DNA of 64,000 nucleotides from Faucicola sp902506215 (GTDB taxonomy: Bacteria > Pseudomonadota > Gammaproteobacteria > Pseudomonadales > Moraxellaceae). The first letter of the stretch is position 1. Each line of letters begins with the position of its first letter. The stretch spans positions 310,001-374,000 of the forward strand of contig CP069437.1 of NCBI GenBank assembly GCA_016888885.1, in the 5' to 3' direction. The position numbers and the translations under genes are program-made. The notes below the pieces were generated by a model that did no database searches, had not been told where the DNA came from, and worked only from the letters and a program-made list of their open reading frames with translations. This document shows, piece after piece, positions 27,580-37,383 of the stretch.

Positions 27580-28983
27580 TCAACGTTTTTTGCCGCGCTT
27601 TTTGAATTTTTGTACTTCTCGACGTTTACGTTCTTTTTGCGCATCCGTCATGGTATTGGTGCGACCTGCGTAAGGATTGGCGTTTTGTTTAAACTCAACC
27701 CGAATCGGGGTACCTTCAAGCTTGAATACTTTGCGAAATTCGTTTTCTAGATAGCGACGATAACTGTTTGGCACTTGGCTGGTCTGATTGCCATGAATCA
27801 CAATAATCGGTGGATTATGACCCCCCAAATGCGCAAATCGAAGTTTAATGCGTCGCCCGCCCACCATAGGGGGCTGGTGTGCAGTAACCGCATCTTGCAG
27901 AATTTGGGTCAAGCGACTGGTGGAAATATCAAACATCGCCGCATCATAGGCACGGTGAATCGATGGGTAAAGATTGCCAACGCCTGTCCCATGAAGCGCA
28001 GAAATTAAATGCACTTTTACATAAGGGATAAAGTTAAAACGTCGATCCATTTCAATTTTGACAAAATTCTTTTGGTCTTGGTCAAGCCCGTCCCATTTAT
28101 TGATGGCAAGTACCATCGCGCGACCTGCTTCTAAGGCGTAGCCCAACAAGTTCAAATCCTGATCGGTAATACCTTCTTGCGCATCAATGACCACGATGAC
28201 TACATGGGCATCTTTGATGGCTTGCAAGGTTTTTACCACAGAAAATTTTTCAACTTTTTCATCAATACGTCCACGGCGACGCACGCCCGCGGTATCAATC
28301 AACACATAATGTCTGTTGTCACGCTCGTAAGGGATATAAATACTATCGCGTGTGGTACCTGGCATATCAAAAACCACCACGCGTTCTTCACCGAGCAAGC
28401 GATTGACAAGGGTAGATTTGCCGACATTGGGTCTACCAATGATGGCGATACGTAAGCCATCAGGTGCTTGTTCTTCTTGGTCATCGGTGGGCATATTGGC
28501 AGTGACGGCTTCTAATAAATTGCCGACCCCACGTCCGTGACTGGCTGCCATGGAAAATGGCTCACCAAAACCTAACGCATAAAATTCATGAATCGCCGCT
28601 TCATGGACGCCATCCATTTTATTGGCGGCTAAAAACACGGGCTTGCCAAGGGTATGAAGTTGTTTGGCAATAACTTCATCAGCGCCCGTGATACCTGCGC
28701 GGCTATCAACCACAAATACGATGATATCTGCTTCATGGATAGCGGTATGCGATTGGTGCGACATATAATCATCAATGCTGCCGTCACCTTCATCCACTTC
28801 GCCAATACCACCGGTATCGATGACGATAAAGGATTTTTCTTCAAAGGTTGCGTCGCCATATTGACGGTCGCGGGTAAGACCTGCCAAATCAGCAACCAAG
28901 GCTTGACGACTGCGGGTCAACTGATTAAATAGGGTGGACTTGCCAACGTTCGGACGGCCAATCAAGGCAACAACTGGTTTCAT
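27580..28983 (-). CDS. der: ribosome-assembly GTPase Der (EngA)
   Basis: The 467-residue protein has two tandem GTPase domains, each with the P-loop GRPNVGKST, and the G3/G4 motifs DTGG, DTAGV, NKMD and NKWD. A KH-like C-terminal domain ends in a basic tail (KERKRREVQKFKKRGKKR). Der acts in late assembly of the 50S ribosomal subunit. The start at MKPVVALIGRP was chosen; an in-frame extension of eight residues has no family support. It is downstream of bamB in the conserved order and upstream of the sensor kinase. Confidence 0.97.
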   Translation of the reverse strand: MKPVVALIGRPNVGKSTLFNQLTRSRQALVADLAGLTRDRQYGDATFEEKSFIVIDTGGIGEVDEGDGSIDDYMSHQSHTAIHEADIIVFVVDSRAGITGADEVIAKQLHTLGKPVFLAANKMDGVHEAAIHEFYALGFGEPFSMAASHGRGVGNLLEAVTANMPTDDQEEQAPDGLRIAIIGRPNVGKSTLVNRLLGEERVVVFDMPGTTRDSIYIPYERDNRHYVLIDTAGVRRRGRIDEKVEKFSVVKTLQAIKDAHVVIVVIDAQEGITDQDLNLLGYALEAGRAMVLAINKWDGLDQDQKNFVKIEMDRRFNFIPYVKVHLISALHGTGVGNLYPSIHRAYDAAMFDISTSRLTQILQDAVTAHQPPMVGGRRIKLRFAHLGGHNPPIIVIHGNQTSQVPNSYRRYLENEFRKVFKLEGTPIRVEFKQNANPYAGRTNTMTDAQKERKRREVQKFKKRGKKR

Positions 28984-29075
28984 AAATTTAATTTCCAAAA
29001 TTTTCAAAAAGCAAGATTTTTAACAAGCAAGATTTTCAACAAGCTTGAAAAATTCATTATTTCTATAACTTAACA

Positions 29076-29104
29076 AACCCAACATCGCGCTGCAATGCTG
29101 GGTT
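29076..29104 (-). terminator. hairpin between bamB and der, possible weak terminator
   Basis: AACCCAACAT and ATGCTGGGTT (29076-29085 with 29095-29104) form a ten-base-pair stem with one G-U pair. On the minus strand it is followed by TTGTTAAG, a poor U tract. It may lower read-through from bamB into der or be an RNA-processing site. Confidence 0.45.
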
Positions 29105-29184
29105 GTCATTTAAACTCACACTTTTATCAGTATGGGCTGCTCATCCACTCGCCAAAACTGCCAAATGCGTGAACAGTTTAACAA

Positions 29185-30426
29185 TTAACGATTTACTTGC
29201 CAAACACTAAATGCGCCATTTGCGCTTTGGGCAATCAAACGGTTATTGATAAACTGTAATACCGCTACGTCGGATTTGGCTTGTTTTCTGTCAACCAATG
29301 CCCCTGAGGTGCGGTCATATACATGCAAATAACCCATGGCATCACCAACTACTACATAGTTGCCGATACTTACCGCGTTGCTTAAGCCTCGATAAGACAA
29401 GTTATCGGTTTGCCAATTAACCGTGCCTGTCATTTTATCCATCGCCACCAATTCGCCATCAAGCGAAGTGGCGTAAACTTGGCTATCATCTGTGCCGACT
29501 GATTTTAGGCTCGCCAACTCTTTGACAAAACTAAGCTGCTGGGAGGCCATATCGGCAGCGACTAACTGACCGCTGTAGGACACAACATACAGCATATTGC
29601 CATCTAGTACGGGGGTGGCGTCAATATCAGAAATTTTTTCGATATCGCTACTGCCTTTGCTGATACCAAAACGTTTTGACCAAATGGGTACGCCATTATC
29701 GATGTTTAAAGCATGGATACGACCATCAGCTGTCGAAACCAGCACCGTATTGCGATTGAATAAAATCGGCGTGGCACTACCGCGAACGCTTAAATTTGGA
29801 TTTTGGGTGTTAAAAGTCCAAATAGGCGCGCCAGACTCTAGCGACAGCGCACTAATTTTACCATCATTGCCAAGGGTAATGACACGGTTTTGGCTGATGA
29901 GGGCAGGGGATAGGGTTACGGTGTCCAACGGCGTTTGCCAAATAACTTTGCCAGTCATTCTATCTAACGCAATGATGACCCCTTTGCTGTCACTGACCAC
30001 GGCTACGCGAGATTGTTCATCTAGCGCCACCCCTGACATTAGGCCTTGTTTGAGTTTGGTACTCCAAAGCACTTTGCCTTGCCCATCAAACGCTTGCACG
30101 CTACCGTCTGCTAACGCATTCACATAGCCATTGTTGTCATACGCCACGCGAAAGGCGGTAGGTTGTTGGCTGATGGTGGTTTTATTGCGCAAACTGCCAA
30201 AGCGTTGGCTAACTTTTGTATTACTGCCTTGACTAAACAGTGGGGAAATCACATTTTGACTGCTAGCGAGTTTCACAAGTGCGGCAGGTTTATGGACATT
30301 GTCAGATTTTTTAAACTTATCACAACCTGTCAGGGTCATCGCTACCACCAAGGCGGTTGCAAATAGGGCAGGTTTCATTAAGTTTGTCGATAAGGGTGTC
30401 GATTTTGTTGTTGTTATGGTCGTCAT
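29185..30426 (-). CDS. bamB: outer membrane assembly lipoprotein BamB
   Basis: The 413-residue lipoprotein has the lipobox TLTGC (Cys35) and a PQQ-like eight-bladed beta-propeller. The blades show repeats such as VLWSTKLKQG, VIWQTPLDT, PIWTFNTQN and VNWQTDNLSY. BamB is part of the BAM complex that inserts beta-barrel proteins in the outer membrane. The chosen start has GAG about eight bases upstream but gives a long n-region; ATG 30378, 16 codons downstream, is an alternative. It lies in the classic yfgM-bamB-der arrangement. Confidence 0.95.
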   Translation of the reverse strand: MTTITTTKSTPLSTNLMKPALFATALVVAMTLTGCDKFKKSDNVHKPAALVKLASSQNVISPLFSQGSNTKVSQRFGSLRNKTTISQQPTAFRVAYDNNGYVNALADGSVQAFDGQGKVLWSTKLKQGLMSGVALDEQSRVAVVSDSKGVIIALDRMTGKVIWQTPLDTVTLSPALISQNRVITLGNDGKISALSLESGAPIWTFNTQNPNLSVRGSATPILFNRNTVLVSTADGRIHALNIDNGVPIWSKRFGISKGSSDIEKISDIDATPVLDGNMLYVVSYSGQLVAADMASQQLSFVKELASLKSVGTDDSQVYATSLDGELVAMDKMTGTVNWQTDNLSYRGLSNAVSIGNYVVVGDAMGYLHVYDRTSGALVDRKQAKSDVAVLQFINNRLIAQSANGAFSVWQVNR

Positions 30427-30510
30427 TGTTTATCTCGTAACGTACGGTGAAGTTTAAAATGTTGTCATTCAAAAGTTTTGTCAGGTTAAGATTTTTTGCC
30501 TAATTTGCAC

Positions 30511-31332
30511 CTATTTTATGCTTGAGGCAACAGCAGGCGCAGATGCGGCTGCAGCGGCAGTATTTTCAGCTTGGGTAGGTTTAGCGAGTACGCCGCCTGT
30601 TAAATCAGGTTGTTTGACGCTTAAGCCTAGGCTTTCCATTTTGATACGTAGCAATGCACGGTCTTGGGGGTTTGGGTTATTTTGATTACGTTGTTCAATC
30701 AATTGCCAAGCCTTTTGGTAATGAGTAGCCGCCGCTTTTTTATCACCTCGTTGGTTGGCAATATCCCCCAAAATCTCAAGTTTACTGGCTTCAAAGGCAG
30801 CGGGCAAAGGGCTTTGCAAGCGTTTTTGTGCCGCATCCGCTTGATTGTCTGACAATAGCACTTGTGCTTGGCGCAAAATGGCAATGGCTTTTAGCCCATC
30901 ATCGTTAAGCGTTAACTGAGACGCTTTTTGCAGCGTTGCCGCCGCCGCTTTTAGATCATTGTTATCGGTTTGTTGTTTGGCTTGCAGCATTAAGGCTTGC
31001 CATGTATAAACCGAATTATCATGTTTAGCCACAAATTCGCTCAAGTCTTTGCTCAAATTGGTTTGCGCCGTAGCCAGTTGCGCTTGTGCTTTAGGATCGG
31101 TGGCAGCTTGGGTGGTTAGGGTCTCAATGTTGTTCTGGTCGCTTTGAATTTTGGCAAAATCGTTCGCCGCGGCGGTATCTATATTGCCGCCATGCTTTTG
31201 CCAATAACTCCAGCCAAAATAACCGGCTAATACCAACATAATAGCGGATACAATATAGCCACCATATTGTTTGAGCGCGCCTAAGGATTGTTGTTCATCA
31301 TTTACTAGCTTAGGTTGTACGTCTTTAACCAT
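30511..31332 (-). CDS. YfgM-like periplasmic TPR protein
   Basis: The 273-residue protein has an N-terminal cytoplasmic stretch and one membrane segment (YIVSAIMLVLAGYFGWSYW, about residues 26-44). A periplasmic helical domain with tetratricopeptide-like repeats (about 60-240) and an Ala-rich tail follow. It matches the YfgM family, which associates with the SecYEG-PpiD chaperone network and is found between hisS and bamB in gammaproteobacteria. The neighbours here are exactly those. It is probably co-transcribed with bamB, 84 bases downstream. Confidence 0.88.
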   Translation of the reverse strand: MVKDVQPKLVNDEQQSLGALKQYGGYIVSAIMLVLAGYFGWSYWQKHGGNIDTAAANDFAKIQSDQNNIETLTTQAATDPKAQAQLATAQTNLSKDLSEFVAKHDNSVYTWQALMLQAKQQTDNNDLKAAAATLQKASQLTLNDDGLKAIAILRQAQVLLSDNQADAAQKRLQSPLPAAFEASKLEILGDIANQRGDKKAAATHYQKAWQLIEQRNQNNPNPQDRALLRIKMESLGLSVKQPDLTGGVLAKPTQAENTAAAAASAPAVASSIK

Positions 31333-31397
31333 TACATAAAGCCTTTCAAAAAATTACTGATATAAGTTACCCATCAAATTTGGCCTAATCAAATAGA

Positions 31398-32696
31398 TTA
31401 GATAAAATCTGGATTTTCGCTAAAGAGCGTGTCACTTGCGACCGTAATTTGGTCACCAGTTGCCATTTTTTTGATGGTAATTTGCTGATTGGCGACTTCA
31501 TCTTGCGCGATAATCACTGACAATTGCGCACCTGATTTGTCGGCTTTCTTCATTTGCGCTTTTAAGCTCGTGGCACTTGCCATTTTCACGCGAAGATTTG
31601 AACGTCGCGTACGCAGCTCATGGGCAAATTTGATGGCATCGGTGTAAACATCAGGATGGGCGACCACAAATACATCACAGGCAGGTGTTGCCTCAAATGG
31701 ATGCACCTTTTGCATGAGTAACAGCAAACGCTCAAGCCCCATGGCAAAACCTACAGCAGGCTCGGAGGCGGCTGGTTTATCACTGCCAATAGATTTGATT
31801 TGTCCGATAAGTCCATCATAACGACCCCCAGCACACACTGTGGCTTGGCTACCTAGCTGGTCAGTTGTCCATTCAAATACGGTTTTATTGTAATAATCTA
31901 AACCCCGTACTAGTTTTGGATTAATCACAAAATTGATGCCGACTGCTTTAAGATACTGTTGCAAAGCTTCAAAATGCTGCTGGCTTGCTGCCCCCAAAAA
32001 GTCAGCAAGCTTTGGGGCATTCTCTAAAATTTGTTGGGTATTTTTATCTTTACTATCCAAAATACGTAGTGGGTTGGTGGTTAAGCGGCGCTGACTATCT
32101 TCATCCAATTGAGATTTTTTATCGGTTAAAAAATCCACCAAGGCTTGGCGATACGCCAGTCGCTCATCTATCTCACCCAAGCTATTAATCTCAAGTTGAA
32201 CCACGTCTAAAATACCCAATTTTTGCCACATTTGGTAAGTCATGATAATGAGCTCAGCATCGGCATCCGCCAATTCACTGCCAAAACTCTCAACCCCTAA
32301 TTGGTGAAACTGGCGATAACGGCCTTTTTGCGGTTGTTCATAGCGAAACATAGGACCAATATACCAAAGTTTTGGATTATCACCCCGCAATAAGTTATGC
32401 TCCACCACGGCACGTACCGCGCCTGCCGTGCCTTCAGGGCGTAGCGTCAATGCCGTGGGTGGGTTGGATTTGTCATAAAAACTATACATTTCCTTTTCGA
32501 CAATGTCAGTGGCATCGCCAATCGCACGGGCAAACAGCTGGGTTTCTTCAACGATTGGGAGGCGTATTTGCTCAAAGCCAAATTGATTGAGCACATCGAT
32601 AAGGCTGCTTTCAAGTTGGCGCCACTCACTCGATGGGCGCGTAGATTCTGTCTCAATATGTAAGATATCATTAAACCCTTTAATGGATTTTAACAT
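31398..32696 (-). CDS. hisS: histidyl-tRNA synthetase
   Basis: The 432-residue class II synthetase has motif 2 in FRYEQPQKGRYRQFHQLGVE, the histidine-binding LVRGLDYYNKTVFEW, and motif 3 in AVGFAMGLERLLLLM. The C-terminal anticodon-binding domain starts near DVFVVAHPD. It charges histidine tRNA in the cytoplasm. ATG 32696 has GGGA about eight bases upstream; an in-frame TTG at 32714 was rejected. It lies between ispG and yfgM. Confidence 0.97.
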   Translation of the reverse strand: MLKSIKGFNDILHIETESTRPSSEWRQLESSLIDVLNQFGFEQIRLPIVEETQLFARAIGDATDIVEKEMYSFYDKSNPPTALTLRPEGTAGAVRAVVEHNLLRGDNPKLWYIGPMFRYEQPQKGRYRQFHQLGVESFGSELADADAELIIMTYQMWQKLGILDVVQLEINSLGEIDERLAYRQALVDFLTDKKSQLDEDSQRRLTTNPLRILDSKDKNTQQILENAPKLADFLGAASQQHFEALQQYLKAVGINFVINPKLVRGLDYYNKTVFEWTTDQLGSQATVCAGGRYDGLIGQIKSIGSDKPAASEPAVGFAMGLERLLLLMQKVHPFEATPACDVFVVAHPDVYTDAIKFAHELRTRRSNLRVKMASATSLKAQMKKADKSGAQLSVIIAQDEVANQQITIKKMATGDQITVASDTLFSENPDFI

Positions 32697-32743
32697 GGTC
32701 AATTTCCCAAACAATGCAAACTAAAAAATAAACGACACAAAAA

Positions 32744-33859
32744 TTATTTAACCCGTAAAATTTCATTGGCGCGCTGCGCTTCACGCTCAGCCACTTTTTG
32801 ACGGACCATGGCTTCAATCTCATCAGCAAGCTTGGTGGTATCAATCAAATGTGATTTTTCCCCATTTTTATATACTAGGCTATTTGGACTAGCACCCACC
32901 ACGCCGATATCCGATTCTTTGGCTTCCCCTGGACCATTGACTTTACAGCCAATCACCGACACATCCATTGGCTCACGGATATCTTCTAGGCGTTTTTCTA
33001 AGTCCATCATCACCCGAATCACATCAAACTCTTGGCGTGAGCAGCTAGGGCAGGCGATAAAATTCACCCCATTACTACGGATACCGAGTGATTTTAAGAT
33101 ATCAAAACCGATTTTAATCTCTTCTTCTGGCTCAGCGGCTAGCGAAATACGCATGGTATCGCCAATACCTTCTAGCAGTAGTCCGCCTAACGCAATCGCA
33201 GACTTAACGGTACCGGTGCGGTATACCCCCGCTTCTGTCACACCTAGATGCAGGGGATTGTCAACTTGTGCAGAAATCAACCGATACGCATCCATGGTCA
33301 AAAACACATTACTGGCTTTGACTGAGATTTTAAATTGGTCAAAGTTATTACGATCTAAAATATCAATATGGCGCATCGCCGATTCAAGCATCGCTTCGCC
33401 CGTGGGTTCACCATATTTTTTTTGGATATCTTTTTCTAGTGACCCCGCGTTTACGCCAATACGCATACTGATGCCATGGTCTTTGGCGGCGGCAATCACT
33501 TCGCGCACTTTTTGTTCATTGCCGATATTACCTGGGTTGATACGTAAGCAGTCTGCACCTGCATCAGCCACCGCAAGTGCAATTTTATAATCAAAATGAA
33601 CGTCTGCTACCAGGGGCACAGAAACTTGTCTTTTGATTGCGGCAAAGGCTTTTACACTTTCCATCGTTGGTGTGGAGACGCGCATCAGATCAGCACCGGC
33701 ATCGACACAGCGCTGAATCTGTGCCACAGTGGCATCGACATCACAGGTATCGGTATTGGTCATACTTTGCACACTAATGGGGGCGTCACCGCCTACTGCG
33801 ACATTACCGACGTAGATTTTTTTGGTGAGTTTACGTTTGATGGGGTTATGCGCTGACAT
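32744..33859 (-). CDS. ispG: 4-hydroxy-3-methylbut-2-en-1-yl diphosphate synthase
   Basis: The 371-residue enzyme (also called GcpE) begins the family region at YVGNVAVGGDAPISVQSMTN and carries the iron-sulfur ligands in CPSCSRQEFDV and a later Cys in VIGCKVNGPGEA. It makes HMBPP, the penultimate intermediate of the MEP isoprenoid pathway, which also supplies undecaprenyl phosphate for capsule assembly. Length and motifs are complete. It lies between rodZ and hisS, as in most gammaproteobacteria. Confidence 0.97.
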   Translation of the reverse strand: MSAHNPIKRKLTKKIYVGNVAVGGDAPISVQSMTNTDTCDVDATVAQIQRCVDAGADLMRVSTPTMESVKAFAAIKRQVSVPLVADVHFDYKIALAVADAGADCLRINPGNIGNEQKVREVIAAAKDHGISMRIGVNAGSLEKDIQKKYGEPTGEAMLESAMRHIDILDRNNFDQFKISVKASNVFLTMDAYRLISAQVDNPLHLGVTEAGVYRTGTVKSAIALGGLLLEGIGDTMRISLAAEPEEEIKIGFDILKSLGIRSNGVNFIACPSCSRQEFDVIRVMMDLEKRLEDIREPMDVSVIGCKVNGPGEAKESDIGVVGASPNSLVYKNGEKSHLIDTTKLADEIEAMVRQKVAEREAQRANEILRVK

Positions 33860-33923
33860 AGGCGTTCCTATTATTATAACTATTATAACGAATGGTTTAG
33901 CGTATTTTTAAAGTTATAAGTCG

Positions 33924-34832
33924 TTAAGGTTTTAAAGTAAAATTGGCTTTATCGTTTTGGGCATAATTGCTTAATTTAATCGGTTGTTTGTTCAAATCCA
34001 AGCTCACATTGCTGGCTTTGTCGATATTGACTTGAAACGGCGCTTGACCTGTCAATTGGTAACTACCGCGTGCTTGATCGCCATCTAAAATCGTATTGCC
34101 TGTCGCATCGACAATGGTGATTTTGGTGGTATCTTTTACAAAAATGTCAATCGAAGCTTTAGCACCAGCTTGCCCTGTCGCTGCTGTACCACTGGCGTTA
34201 TCAGCACTCACCGCGACACCAGTAATGGCAGATCCGGTGGCGGGTAACCCACTGGCAGTCACCGTGTTTGTCACAATCGCTGAGCCTGCATTGTTAAGCG
34301 ACGCACCGCTGACTTGGTCTTGGGTTGGCATGCTGGCAACAGCACTAGCGGGCGCTTGTTCAACCGAGTCATTATGTGCTTTGCTAACTTTATTAAAAAT
34401 AAAAATCGCAAGCCCCAATACCAATAAAATCCCACCAATGACAAAAGGGTTAATACGCACACTGGGACGCGCTTCACGATTAAGCGTGCCCATCGGCTGC
34501 ATCGGGGCATTGATGACCGTGGCATATTTTTGTTTGAGGGTAGCGGGGTACTGGGCATCAAAACTTTGCGCGACCAGATTTTTATCTAAACCCAAAAAAC
34601 GCCCATAGGTAGTGGCAAAACCGCGCGCAAAGGTAGGCTGCGGTAAAGCATCAAAATCATTGGCTTCAAGTGCTCGAAGATGACTTTTTAAAATGAAAGT
34701 TTTGGCAGCGACATCGTCAATCGATAAGCCTTTTTTCTCACGGGCTTGTTTAAAACGCTGACCCAAAAGCTGGGTTGTGTCATGAACAGGGGTAGAGTTT
34801 TGTTGATTGTCGGTGTTATTGCTGTTTTCCAT
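33924..34832 (-). CDS. rodZ: cell-shape protein RodZ
   Basis: The 302-residue protein has an N-terminal cytoplasmic helix-turn-helix domain (LGQRFKQAREKKGLSIDDVA, from about residue 24). One membrane segment near 128-145 (FVIGGILLVLGLAIFIF) is followed by a low-complexity Ala/Thr/Gly linker. The C-terminal periplasmic DUF4115 domain begins at about residue 228. RodZ links MreB filaments to the peptidoglycan elongation machinery. The gene begins one base beyond the pilW stop, so the two are probably translationally coupled. Confidence 0.93.
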   Translation of the reverse strand: MENSNNTDNQQNSTPVHDTTQLLGQRFKQAREKKGLSIDDVAAKTFILKSHLRALEANDFDALPQPTFARGFATTYGRFLGLDKNLVAQSFDAQYPATLKQKYATVINAPMQPMGTLNREARPSVRINPFVIGGILLVLGLAIFIFNKVSKAHNDSVEQAPASAVASMPTQDQVSGASLNNAGSAIVTNTVTASGLPATGSAITGVAVSADNASGTAATGQAGAKASIDIFVKDTTKITIVDATGNTILDGDQARGSYQLTGQAPFQVNIDKASNVSLDLNKQPIKLSNYAQNDKANFTLKP

Positions 34833-34833
34833 C

Positions 34834-35706
34834 TTATTTCCAAGTTGACGTTGGGGTTAAAAGTCCAGAACGAATCTGCTTTGCTTCATCGCTAAGTGGA
34901 TAGCGATCCAAAAGCTGCTGCGCTAATTTTTGCACTTCTATGGTATTGTTCGCAAGTTTGGCAAGCCTAATCCCTTGCGATAAAGTGCGCGGGTCAAGGT
35001 TGGATTGACCAATAATTTTAACCAAATCATTATACAGTGCCTGCGCCTCCAAAAATTTGCCATCAGCCAATAAAATATCAATAAGCTCTGTACGGGCGAC
35101 GATGCTTTGGCGGTTGGCATCGAGCGCCTTGATAAATGATTGTATCGCCAGCGGTTTGTTTTTGACCTTTAATGCTGTACGACCTAAATTCTCTAACGCA
35201 CTGGCACGACCGTCATATCCTAAGGCAGAACCCGCAATTTGAAACTGGGCAATCGCTTCTTGGTTACGACTGAGTTGGGCGAGATAGACGCCATAGTTGT
35301 TGTTTGCTTGACTAAAGTCAGGATTGAGTGCGATGGCGTTTTTAAAATAAGCTTCGGCTTTTTGCATATTGCGCGGGCTGCCTTCTTGCTGCAATAACAC
35401 ACCCATCATATCATTGGCTTCTGCTGACTTTGGATAAGACTTTAATGCACTTTCTAACTGTCGTTTGGCATCGTCCAATTTTCCACCACGAATATATTCA
35501 GCGGCAATCGCGGTGCGAATTCTGGCGATTTCTTCTGGATTTTTTTCCCAGCGACTTGGGTCACTTGCGGTGACTGTCTGCGTGGTAACTTGTCGGGTGG
35601 TGCTACAACCGGTTAGGCAAAGGGTGAGGCTTGAAAGACCAATCATAGCTGCGGCAAAAATCTTAGATAAAAAAACCTTCGATAAAAAATTTGATTTGCC
35701 CGGCAT
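34834..35706 (-). CDS. pilW: type IV pilus biogenesis/stability lipoprotein PilW (PilF)
   Basis: The 290-residue lipoprotein has lipobox CLTGC (Cys34) and about five or six tetratricopeptide repeats, for example AEANDMMGVLLQQEG and AQANNNYGVYLAQLS-like units. PilW/PilF is the pilotin that places the PilQ secretin in the outer membrane for type IV pili, which drive twitching. ATG 35706 gives a clean signal peptide; in-frame starts at 35814 or 35820 would add a long non-homologous leader. It sits between rlmN and rodZ as in Pseudomonas and Acinetobacter. Confidence 0.87.
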   Translation of the reverse strand: MPGKSNFLSKVFLSKIFAAAMIGLSSLTLCLTGCSTTRQVTTQTVTASDPSRWEKNPEEIARIRTAIAAEYIRGGKLDDAKRQLESALKSYPKSAEANDMMGVLLQQEGSPRNMQKAEAYFKNAIALNPDFSQANNNYGVYLAQLSRNQEAIAQFQIAGSALGYDGRASALENLGRTALKVKNKPLAIQSFIKALDANRQSIVARTELIDILLADGKFLEAQALYNDLVKIIGQSNLDPRTLSQGIRLAKLANNTIEVQKLAQQLLDRYPLSDEAKQIRSGLLTPTSTWK

Positions 35707-36007
35707 TTTATCGTCGTCTATATCGTTGTCGTGTAATTGACACAAAATAGCAGGTTGGCTGTGGTATAAATGAGTTTGACGTGAGTGACATGGTGGCATA
35801 ACAAACTTACTCATAATCAAATGAACTAAATTGAATAATTAAAAATTTTGACAGTAGATAACCAATTTTAATCGTCGATAAAGCCCAATAGCAAAACAAG
35901 CCTATCACTAAAAATGGCTATTACTATAGCAAAAAAACCGTGATAACACCAACCGATAAGGCTAACTTGCGCCTTTATCACGCCAAACTATTATAATGAT
36001 AAAAGAT

Positions 36008-37207
36008 TTAATGAGACGCTTTAGATTGTAACGTTTTGGACACTTTTTCTTGCCACTGTTTTGCTCGGCGGGTTTTATCGGTGACTTGTCCAACCAGTTG
36101 TCCACATGCCGCATCAATGTCATCGCCGCGGGTTTGGCGAATGGTACAGACAAAGCCTGCTTGGTTCAAGATATTGCTAAACGCATGAATACGATTGTTG
36201 CTAGAGCGTCCGTAAGGCGCATGCGGGAACGGATTAAACGGAATCAAATTAATCTTGCAGGGTAAATCTTTGAGTAGATTGACCAACTGACGGGCGTGTT
36301 CATCCGTGTCATTGACGTCTTTTAACATCACATATTCGATGGTGACATGCTTTTTATGACGAGGGTTTTCGTCATATACATAAGATTTGGCGGCGGCTAT
36401 CAGCTCTTTGAGTGGATATTTTTTATTGATGGGTACCAGTTCGTTACGCAGTTCGTCATTGGGTGCATGTAGGCTGATGGCAAGTGCCACATCAATGTCT
36501 TTGGCAAGCTCATACATCTTTGGCACGATGCCCGACGTTGATAGGGTAACGCGGCGTTTGGACAAGCCAAAACCAAAATCATCGAGCATCAATGACATAC
36601 TGGCTACCACAGGCTCATAATTTAATAGGGGTTCACCCATGCCCATCATCACCACATTAGTGACCCGATTTTCACGTTCAGTGACAGGCACATTTTCCAT
36701 ATAAGACTGATTGGCAACCCACAGCTGTCCGATAATTTCGCTAGGCGATAAGTCCCGCTCAAAGCCTTGTTTACCGGTGCTGCAAAACGAGCAGTCAAGC
36801 GCACAGCCGACTTGCGAGGAAATACACAAGGTTTTACGTCCAAATTGTTTGTTATCGTCAGCTGGGATGAGTACAGTTTCCACCAGCGAGCCACCTGCTA
36901 CTTCAAACACCCATTTGCGGGTGCCATCTTCACTAAATTGTTTAAACTTGACCGTTGGGGGCGACACAGTTGCCACTTCGTCCAATGTTTCTTGTAGTTT
37001 TTTGGACAAATTCGTCATTTGATAAAAATCAGTCACGCCAAACTGATAAATCCACTTCATTACTTGGGTGGCGCGAAACGGTTTTTCGCCTAGCTTTACA
37101 AAAAATTGTCCAAGCTCAGCCTTACTCATGCCAAGTAAATTGGTTTTTGCGGTAAGGTCTCGGGGATTGATCATTTCTGGGTGTTGAATGACAGGAATTT
37201 GGGTCAT
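36008..37207 (-). CDS. rlmN: 23S rRNA/tRNA adenine-C2 methyltransferase RlmN
   Basis: The 399-residue radical SAM enzyme has the cluster motif CALDCSFC (CxxxCxxC) followed by STGKQGFERDLSPSEI, and the SAM-binding MGMGEPLLN. The conserved C-terminal cysteine is in FVCTIRQTRGDDIDAACGQL. It methylates A2503 of 23S rRNA and A37 of some tRNAs. About 300 bases separate it from the chosen pilW start, and that gap contains nothing I recognise beyond a possible pilW promoter. Confidence 0.96.
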   Translation of the reverse strand: MTQIPVIQHPEMINPRDLTAKTNLLGMSKAELGQFFVKLGEKPFRATQVMKWIYQFGVTDFYQMTNLSKKLQETLDEVATVSPPTVKFKQFSEDGTRKWVFEVAGGSLVETVLIPADDNKQFGRKTLCISSQVGCALDCSFCSTGKQGFERDLSPSEIIGQLWVANQSYMENVPVTERENRVTNVVMMGMGEPLLNYEPVVASMSLMLDDFGFGLSKRRVTLSTSGIVPKMYELAKDIDVALAISLHAPNDELRNELVPINKKYPLKELIAAAKSYVYDENPRHKKHVTIEYVMLKDVNDTDEHARQLVNLLKDLPCKINLIPFNPFPHAPYGRSSNNRIHAFSNILNQAGFVCTIRQTRGDDIDAACGQLVGQVTDKTRRAKQWQEKVSKTLQSKASH

Positions 37208-37383
37208 AGCGGTCGGATAAGCGTGTCAAATAAACAAGCTAGTATACTAAAATCTCAACGATTTGTCATGGTAAAACATAGTGACTTGTTAGCGGCTTTA
37301 TATGCAATATCTTTACCTCCCATATATTGCCCAAATTGGCATGGCTAAATGGGTAAAATATCGACAAATCAAATAGCGACGAA
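37208..37383. other. intergenic stretch with a short tandem repeat
   Basis: No gene is visible between rlmN and the small ORF. It probably holds the rlmN promoter. Two 15-bp copies, CGACAAATCAAATAG (37362-37376) and CGACGAATCAAATAG (37377-37391), run into the end of the small ORF and differ at one base. Confidence 0.5.

Noticed and set aside
29008..29045. Repeated AGCAAGATTTT strings upstream of der
   Set aside because: Two short imperfect copies in A+T-rich DNA; not enough to call a functional repeat.
29597..30127. 176-residue open frame antisense to bamB
   Set aside because: It mirrors the repetitive bamB propeller codons and has no independent support.
32808..33590. 260-residue open frame antisense to ispG
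   Set aside because: It is a frame shadow of a fully conserved ispG; its composition is Ser/Ile-rich with no motif.
34096..34608. 170-residue open frame antisense to rodZ
   Set aside because: It arises from the Ala/Thr-rich linker codons of rodZ and lacks any start signal.
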